This document shows positions 58,340-64,000 of a DNA stretch of 64,000 nucleotides, one piece after another (positions within the stretch are counted from its first letter, which is position 1; the number at the start of each line of letters is the position of its first letter). The notes beneath the pieces are model-generated. The model did not search any database. It was given only the letters and a program-made list of their open reading frames with translations, and was not told where the DNA came from. This DNA is from Fistularia commersonii (taxonomy: Eukaryota > Chordata > Actinopteri > Syngnathiformes > Fistulariidae): NCBI GenBank assembly GCA_037954325.1, contig JBBMNZ010000036.1:1884001-1948000 (forward strand), read 5' to 3'. A program made the translations under genes and the position numbers.

Positions 58340-59345
58340 GAATTTAACACAGCCAGCGTGGACGTGATGAGATACACTGTCAACTCTTGAATCTCATTTA
58401 CAACCCTGTTAATATAAAATGCTAACACATGAATCCCTCGCGTGAACGTGCTAATGTCATTTGCGAATGCTTGAATCCTCATTGCAAGCATTTTAAGTAA
58501 ACAGAGTGACCACATAAAACCCCATTGTGATCATATTCATGTACAACGTTAACACATAAATCTGTCGTAAATATGTCAACGTTTGAATCCTCATTGCATG
58601 CATGTTAATATAAAATGTGAATACGTGAACCACTAGCGTTACTGTATTAGCATTCACTGTGAATACACGTCCTCAGTGTGAGTGTGTTAATATACACATT
58701 CATCCCCGACACGAACATGTTTGTGCACGTTTATCCTTGTTTGAGTGTGTTTATAAACCTTGTAAACACATCAGCTTGAACGTCTTGGGAATGTATCGAT
58801 AACCAGCGTCAACAAATTAATCGGGGTAAAAAAGTTTATACCCGCCGTAAACGTGGTCGTAACAGGTGCAAACACATTAATCCCTTCATGAATATGTCAG
58901 AGCCAGTGGTGTGAAGGTGTGAATTTTAAGACGCCGACATGTTAAATCCGCGCATAAACTTGTTCGTTCAAAGCAGTGAGATATTAACTAATCTTGTGAG
59001 ATATTAACTTTAAACGGTTTTAACTTTGTAAATGTCAGGTGGCTGCGGGCAACAGGAATGAACGTTTTAACAAAGGATGGGAAAAGATTAATCCCCGATG
59101 TGAATACATTCATCTCGAGAGCGAACGCGTGTGATTATGACGGTCTGATGTGTTACTCCCAGATTTTCACCCGGGGATTATCCCAGGTCAGTGTCAGGGT
59201 GGAAAGGTGTTCGCACCAGGCAGCCATGGGGCTTTACAAAGAGGGTGAATACTGTAATCTGGCACGTGAAGGTTTTAATCCCAGATGCGACCTGCTACCA
59301 GGCGCCGTCCCGGCCCCTGCGCCCGATTTGGCCGATCATTCCAAG
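58340..59345 (+). repeat. Ancient diverged minisatellite (ACATTAATCC...GTGAACATGTTAA type)
   Basis: Variants of a two-part motif recur at least a dozen times on the plus strand: ACATGAATCCCTCGCGTGAA with CGTGCTAA; ACATAAATCTGTCGTAAATA; TTTGAATCCTCATTGCATGC with ATGTTAA; ACATTCATCCCCGACACGAA with CATGTT; ACATTAATCCCTTCATGAAT; and GATTAATCCCCGATGTGAAT. Spacing varies from about 30 to 60 bases. An open frame at 59058-59369 is probably chance. Confidence 0.65.
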
Positions 59346-59819
59346 CACATCTTCACCTATCAAGTTTAGCTCGTTTCCCTTGTCTGTCGAATGATGGAGG
59401 TCCGGGTCTCCATCTCTTCTAATCTCCAGATAATCCCATGCTGCCCCCTTTAATCTCAGCTCCGCATTGTTCCCACTGTGACGCCCTCCGGGCAGGAAGC
59501 GTTTTTGTTTCCCTCATCGTCATCGTCGTCATCGCACACCGGCAACTCCGTGCCGTCGGAGCTAATAGCCGATAGGGCCTCTCCATTAGCGCTTAATCTC
59601 CTCACCGAGAGGGTGAAGAAAGAAATATAACCGTGAGGATTTAATCCAGTGCTCCTCTATCATCATCATCCTCCCGCTGCCGCTCGTCTTCCTCCTCCTG
59701 CTCGACTTCCCCCGTCTGAAAACTCTGCATCAAACACACACATAATTGTGTTTCTCCCGTCTGGTCCTGCTGCCGGGCGCCAATAAAGGAGGGGATTAGA
59801 TTGGAAGTCTTAAACTTCA

Positions 59820-59889
59820 CACACGCACACACACACACACACACACACATACACACATAAAGCGGCATCCTGATATTTAATAATAATGG

Positions 59890-59946
<57 letters not shown>
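59820..59946. repeat. Facing (CA)n and (TG)n microsatellites
   Basis: (CA)n at about 59820-59852 is followed about 37 bases later by (TG)n at 59890-59946, so the two tracts form a potential long hairpin. Confidence 0.9.
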
Positions 59947-59947
<1 letters not shown>

Positions 59948-60864
59948 CGGGTTCCCATAGAGGAAAGATGCCTGTCTTTACTTTTATTGCTTTCTTCACT
60001 TCTGTCCTTGCTTTCACTTTGGTAGGGTCGCTCATACCTGCAGTCGAAAAGAAAGAAAAATATTGTTCTTGGATGCATTTGATTGACTTCGCGGAGGCGT
60101 TTTTAAATTTCTTTCCTGGTCAGACAGACACTCAGCGTGACACAAACACACACACACGCACATACACACACGCTCCCGCTGAGGGATGTCAGAGGGATGT
60201 ACAAGATGTTTGTTTTTGTATAAACGTCAAGTCATTTTACGTCACAGATTTACATCCGAAGCTCGAACGTTGACGAAAGAAGTGCCGCTAAACGTCAACG
60301 ATGCGGTTAAAAAAAAAAAAAAAAGATATTGGACTCCCGTTACATTTCCGTCAAGTCAGATTTTATTTATACGGTATCCAATCAGGACACAGTTGACTGA
60401 TGGCACTTTCCATGTAAATGCAGGTCTGGACCGCAATCTTTAAAGTGATTTACACAAACCAACATGAACAAGCACTCGGCGCCGGTGGCGAGGAAATTCT
60501 GACTTTATTTTTCCGTGCAGAAACAGATCCCAGCTCAACGTGGGCGGCCTTCAGCCTCACCTGGTTGGGGTAGAAAGAGAGAGAGAGAGAGCGAGTAAGA
60601 AGAATAAAGAGCGAGAAAGCAAGAGTTTGTTAGTGGCAGAGGGGATATTAGGGTCGGAGTAAGAAGGTTGGGAGCAACGGGACTAGGAGCAAGCATAGCG
60701 CTAACAGATGTCCCTCTTTTTTGGCAGGGGGTTACATTCCAGAACCAGCCGCGATAAACGAAAATCTGCAGAGTAGCGACTATATTTTTATTGTATTATT
60801 CATATATATTTTGAAGCTTTATGGAAGTCCCCACACTCTCATCAACCTTTCCCATACTCTACAT

Positions 60865-61227
60865 CAGTGGTTCGTAACCTTGTTGGAGGCACCGAACCCC
60901 ACCAGTTTCATATGCTCATTCACCGCACCCTTCTTTAGTAAAAAATAAAATATGATTTTTTTTACTGGTGCACGAAATGAATTGTGCATTAATATCACCT
61001 TGTTCAAATAACAAAACCAACACAGTGCATGAACTCAAAACAACTTACCTCAGTGTGACTTCTGCTGTTGCCTTTGAGAATCTCAGAGCAGGACGCTTTC
61101 AATGACTGTGCCCACTAACTGCAGACTAGAGTGAGGGGTGGACCTCTGCGGCGGAGGCTCCACCGAACCCCTGACACCGACTCACCGAACCCCTAGGGTT
61201 CGATCGAACCCAGGTTAAGAACCACTG
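60865..61227. mobile_element. Non-autonomous hAT element (MITE) with intact target duplication
   Basis: A 363-base element with ends CAGTGGTTCGTAACCT (left) and AGGTTAAGAACCACTG (right), inverted repeats with one mismatch. It is flanked by a perfect 8-base duplication CTCTACAT at 60857-60864 and 61228-61235, the hallmark length of hAT transposition. It has no transposase frame. Confidence 0.92.
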
Positions 61228-61265
61228 CTCTACATATATAAACACTTCCTATACTCTGACACAAT

Positions 61266-62122
61266 CTTCTTCTTCTTTCGGCTTTTCCCTTCAGGGGTCG
61301 CCACAGCGAGTCAACCTTCTCCATCTAACCCTATTCTCTGTATCCTCCTCTCTCACACCAACTACCTACATATCCTCTCTCACAACGTCCATAAATCTTC
61401 TCTTTGGTCTTCCTCGAGACCTCTTGCCCGGCAACTCCAACTCCAGCATCCGTCTATCAATATATTCTCTATCCCTCCTCTGTACATGACCCAACCATCT
61501 CAGTCTGGCTTCTCTGACCTTCTCTGCTGTTCCTCTGATAGACTCATTTCTGATCCTATCCATCCTGGTCACTCCCAAAGAGAACCTTAGCATCTTCATC
61601 TCTACAACCTCTAATTCTGCCTCCTGTCTTTTGGTCATTGTAACAGTTTCTAGGCTGTTTCTAGTTTCAACCTGCTTGGACCTGTCTCTTCACCTCTTTT
61701 CGTTGCTCTGGACTGTTGACCCTAAGTACCTGAAATCCTCCAGCTTCTTGATCTCCACTCCCTGTAGCCTCACCGTTCAACCCGAGTTCCTCTCATTCAC
61801 ACACATATACTCTGTCTTGCTGCGACTAACTTTCATTCCTTTCCTTTCCAGAGCATACCTCCACCTCTCTAGATTTTCCTCGACCTGTTTTCTGCTCTCA
61901 CTTCTGCTGTCATCCGCAAACATCATGGTCCATGGGGATTCCTGTCTAACCTCATCTGTCAGCCTGTCCATCACCATTGCGAACAAGAAGGGGCTCAGAG
62001 CTGATCCCTGATGGAGTCCCACCTCCACCTTGAACTTCTCTGTTACCCCTACAGCACACCGTACCACCGTCTCACAGCTAGCATACATGTCCTGCACCAA
62101 TCTAACATACTTCTCTGCTATG
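61266..62122 (-). mobile_element. 5'-truncated RTE-like LINE with target duplication
   Basis: An 857-base minus-strand insert encoding the end of a reverse transcriptase: VEVGLHQGSALSPFLFAMVM, the catalytic MFADD, RKQVEENLERWRYALERKGM (62133-61777), and then the C-terminal MKMLRFSLGVTRMDRIRNES, RLRWLGHVQRRDREY and RGRPKRRFMDVVREDM (61638-61366). The 3' end is GAAAAGCCGAAAGAAGAAGA. The 12-base duplication CTCTGACACAAT flanks it at 61254-61265 and 62123-62134. It is 5'-truncated and internally shortened between the two frames, so not able to move by itself. Confidence 0.9.
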
Positions 62123-62687
62123 CTCTGACACAATGCAAGCTAATTTCTGCATGCTATGTGTTGGAGAGGCAGAGAATGACGCGACGGTCGCTGAGCCAAT
62201 CAGCACAGCTCACCATGCCCGGGTTGGTTGCCACCCTAGAAAATGCAAATTTTACCATAAAAAGATAATTGAAATAATAAATGTATAAAAATACATTTAT
62301 ACTGCATATCCACGGTATAATCTGTGCTATGAAATGGTATCGCGGATTAAAAACCAATTTTACTTTAATCCGTCTATAAATTTGTATCGGAGATTAAAAA
62401 TCTGGATTTCTAATCCGTGATTTTCCGCGAGGCGCTGATTAAATTGCAGTGAGACAGTGAGAAAGGTGAGACGCTATATAGTGAGTGACTACCGTTTATG
62501 TTTTCTCAAAAAGCCCAATCTTACACAAAGAGAGGGTGTCGGAAGATGGTTCCACAGGAGACGAGCCAGTTAGCTGACTTCTGTCCGCCTTCCTACTCAA
62601 GGCCGACATCAGGGGGATTTAAAACTTGGTGTCAACAACTTATAAACACCAATGTGTCCAAATTATGGGCTGCCATGGGGGTCTGAA

Positions 62688-63390
62688 GGGGTGCCCAACA
62701 CATCGATCCCGATCTAGCGGGCGACCGCCAAGATAGTGTGGGTAGATCGAATTGTATTTAAAAAATAGATGTCAGCCTATCACCCGTCCTCACTAATTTA
62801 TTTCTTTTAAACTTATGAAAGGGTATTAAACTGAGTGCTGGAGCTAGTAAGAAGGCAAAAACTTACCACTTCCATAGGGAGTGGGAGGGGGACTTTTTTT
62901 TATTATTTTTTTTTATTACGATTTCATTTTTGCCTCATTTGACAGTCTACCATTACTATACCAAAGACGGGAAGTGTGGAGCGGCATTTTCAGACTTCAT
63001 AAAAACTACGACATCGACAGCCCTCTGAAAAGGGAGCTGAGGACGAGAAGGGTGAAGGAACTAAAATCACAGGTGTCCGCGTATTTATGTGAGTCAGCCT
63101 TTTCCCACATGAAGATTATAAGTCCAAACACCGTTCTACCATGACTGATGATCCTTTGGATTTGTGCTTGAGGCTGGCTAGCAGTAGCTATCAGAGCAAG
63201 GTCATGATAACAAATGCACAGAGTTGTATTGTGCAATATGGGTTCATGCAGTTATGCAAGGACACCGACATATATTGCACATATCAAGAATTCTCAATAT
63301 ATTTATGAATAAATATATGTTTTGCATTTTTATACAAGGTAGATTTTGACATTTCACAAGTAGCTCACATGCTGAAAAAGTGTTGACCCC
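62688..63390. mobile_element. hAT-like element with transposase C-terminal remnant
   Basis: Ends GGGGTGCCCAACACATCGAT and AAAAAGTGTTGACCCC are short imperfect inverted repeats. Internally 63072-63130 reads VSAYLCESAFSHMKIISPNT, the C-terminal dimerisation motif of hAT (ZBED/SCAND-like) transposases, then a stop. An ATCGATC/GATCGAA-rich left end is also typical. No clear target duplication. Confidence 0.7.
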
Positions 63391-63394
63391 TACA

Positions 63395-63565
63395 TCACAT
63401 GTGAATGAGGGAGTAAATAGTTGTATGTCTCAACATGAGTGAATGGATGTCTTTATATGACTTGTGAACAAGAGGGTGAATGGTTGTATATCTCTATGTG
63501 TTGTCCTATGAGACAAACTCCGGCCCCCACTGCAACTCTGAATGCAGGATAAGCCGTAGACATTG
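63395..63565 (+). repeat. Dispersed teleost SINE-like repeat, copy 4 (degenerate)
   Basis: GTGAATGGTTGTATATCTCT, ATGTGTTGTCCTATGAGACA and CAACTCTGAATGCAGGATAA match the tail half of the SINE-like family; the head is missing. Confidence 0.6.
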
Positions 63566-63774
63566 TGAATTAATGAATTTATGGTTTTATTATTAATTAT
63601 AATTCCAATAGCAGTCTGCAAGAAGAATCCCTTGGACAGCGACAGGCTGCCACTTTAAGGAAGAACCTTCAGGAATGTCCTGCGCCCAACTTTATACTGT
63701 AAATCAGCCTGCAGCGGCAAGGATAAAAGAAATATATCCTCAAAGGAAGGCCTGATGAAAGAGAATAGTCTGCA

Positions 63775-63776
<2 letters not shown>

Positions 63777-63823
<47 letters not shown>
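63777..63823 (+). repeat. (TG)n microsatellite
   Basis: About 23 TG units grading into TATGTGTGCGTGCGTG. Confidence 0.95.
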
Positions 63824-63830
<7 letters not shown>

Positions 63831-64000
63831 CGTGCGTGAGTGAAATAGTGGAAATAAATGAGCACATTTTGTAGGTTGTCGCTTCCTTTAAGTTTGTTTT
63901 TATTCATGGCCTTTTTTTTTTGCAGAGGGTGAATTATTGCAACGCTTCCAGCCTGCTTGCTCTGCAGTGTTTGCTAAACATCCCCCACCACACACACACA

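Larger units (their letters stand above)
60720..62490. mobile_element. Host DNA transposon remnant interrupted by two younger elements
   Basis: The left part (GGGGGTTACATTCCAGAACC, CCGCGATAAACGAAAATCTG) and right part (CGCGGATTAAAAACC, ATATAGTGAGTGACTACCG) resemble the two ends of a fish miniature DNA element that I recognise but cannot name. Removing the two inserts at 60865-61227 and 61266-62122 with one copy of each target duplication gives a continuous host sequence. Outer edges are approximate. Confidence 0.5.

Noticed and set aside
59058..59369. 103-codon frame MNVLTKDGKRLIPDVNTF...
   Set aside because: It looks protein-like but falls in the diverged minisatellite, lacks splice context and shows no family.
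61190..61227. GGTTCGATCGAACC as a possible tRNA T-loop
   Set aside because: It is the subterminal palindrome of the hAT MITE; no tRNA cloverleaf surrounds it.
1..64000. CRISPR arrays, operons, phage or plasmid genes
   Set aside because: The sequence is vertebrate; short repeats are microsatellites or transposon debris without spacer-repeat order.

Overview
The window is nuclear DNA from a vertebrate, almost certainly a teleost fish. Genes are split by GT-AG introns. The predicted proteins align along their length with vertebrate families recalled from memory. The non-coding DNA is full of CA/TG microsatellites and typical fish repeats: Rex3-like and RTE-like LINE pieces, hAT miniature elements and a tRNA-like SINE family. 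There is no operon, CRISPR array, prophage or other bacterial feature. The species cannot be fixed from the sequence.

Layout. 2-1345 (+) is the C-terminal rod of a sarcomeric-type myosin heavy chain, read without an intron. 3010-3744 (+) is an InaF-motif membrane protein (inafm2-like). 6525-10618 (-) is the complete coding region of the group II p21-activated kinase pak6 in eight exons (630 codons). 12.1-18.4 kb holds two convergent gene candidates that I could not name; the minus-strand one shows signs of decay. 21476-28682 (+) is spint1 (hepatocyte growth factor activator inhibitor 1), ten exons, 506 codons. 30368-36156 (+) is btbd9, ten coding exons, 610 codons. 40761-48974 (+) is zfand3, six exons, 223 codons. 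52603-52779 (+) is the first coding exon of a type II membrane protein, possibly a glycosyltransferase, whose remaining exons are not recognised before the window ends. 53-64 kb is non-coding and repeat-rich.

For pak6, spint1, btbd9 and zfand3, every exon junction was placed at a GT-AG boundary and the summed coding length is a multiple of three, so these four models are strong. inafm2, pak6 and spint1 have human counterparts close together on 15q15.1. btbd9 and zfand3 are neighbours on human 6p21. The window therefore seems to join two ancestral blocks, with the seam near 28.7-30.3 kb. The genes have unrelated roles (muscle filament, membrane protein, Rho-GTPase kinase signalling, protease inhibition, ubiquitin/BTB adaptor, zinc finger) and no common pathway is claimed.

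The points most worth a second look are: the intron-free myosin rod; a four-copy tandem module separated by AAT tracts (2.0-2.9 kb); the unnamed, possibly dying gene at 15.1-18.3 kb; long TG tracts lying on 3' splice sites of spint1 and pak6; a three-layer transposon nest with exact target-site duplications (60.7-62.5 kb); and an ancient diverged minisatellite (58.3-59.3 kb). I found no convincing new biological system.
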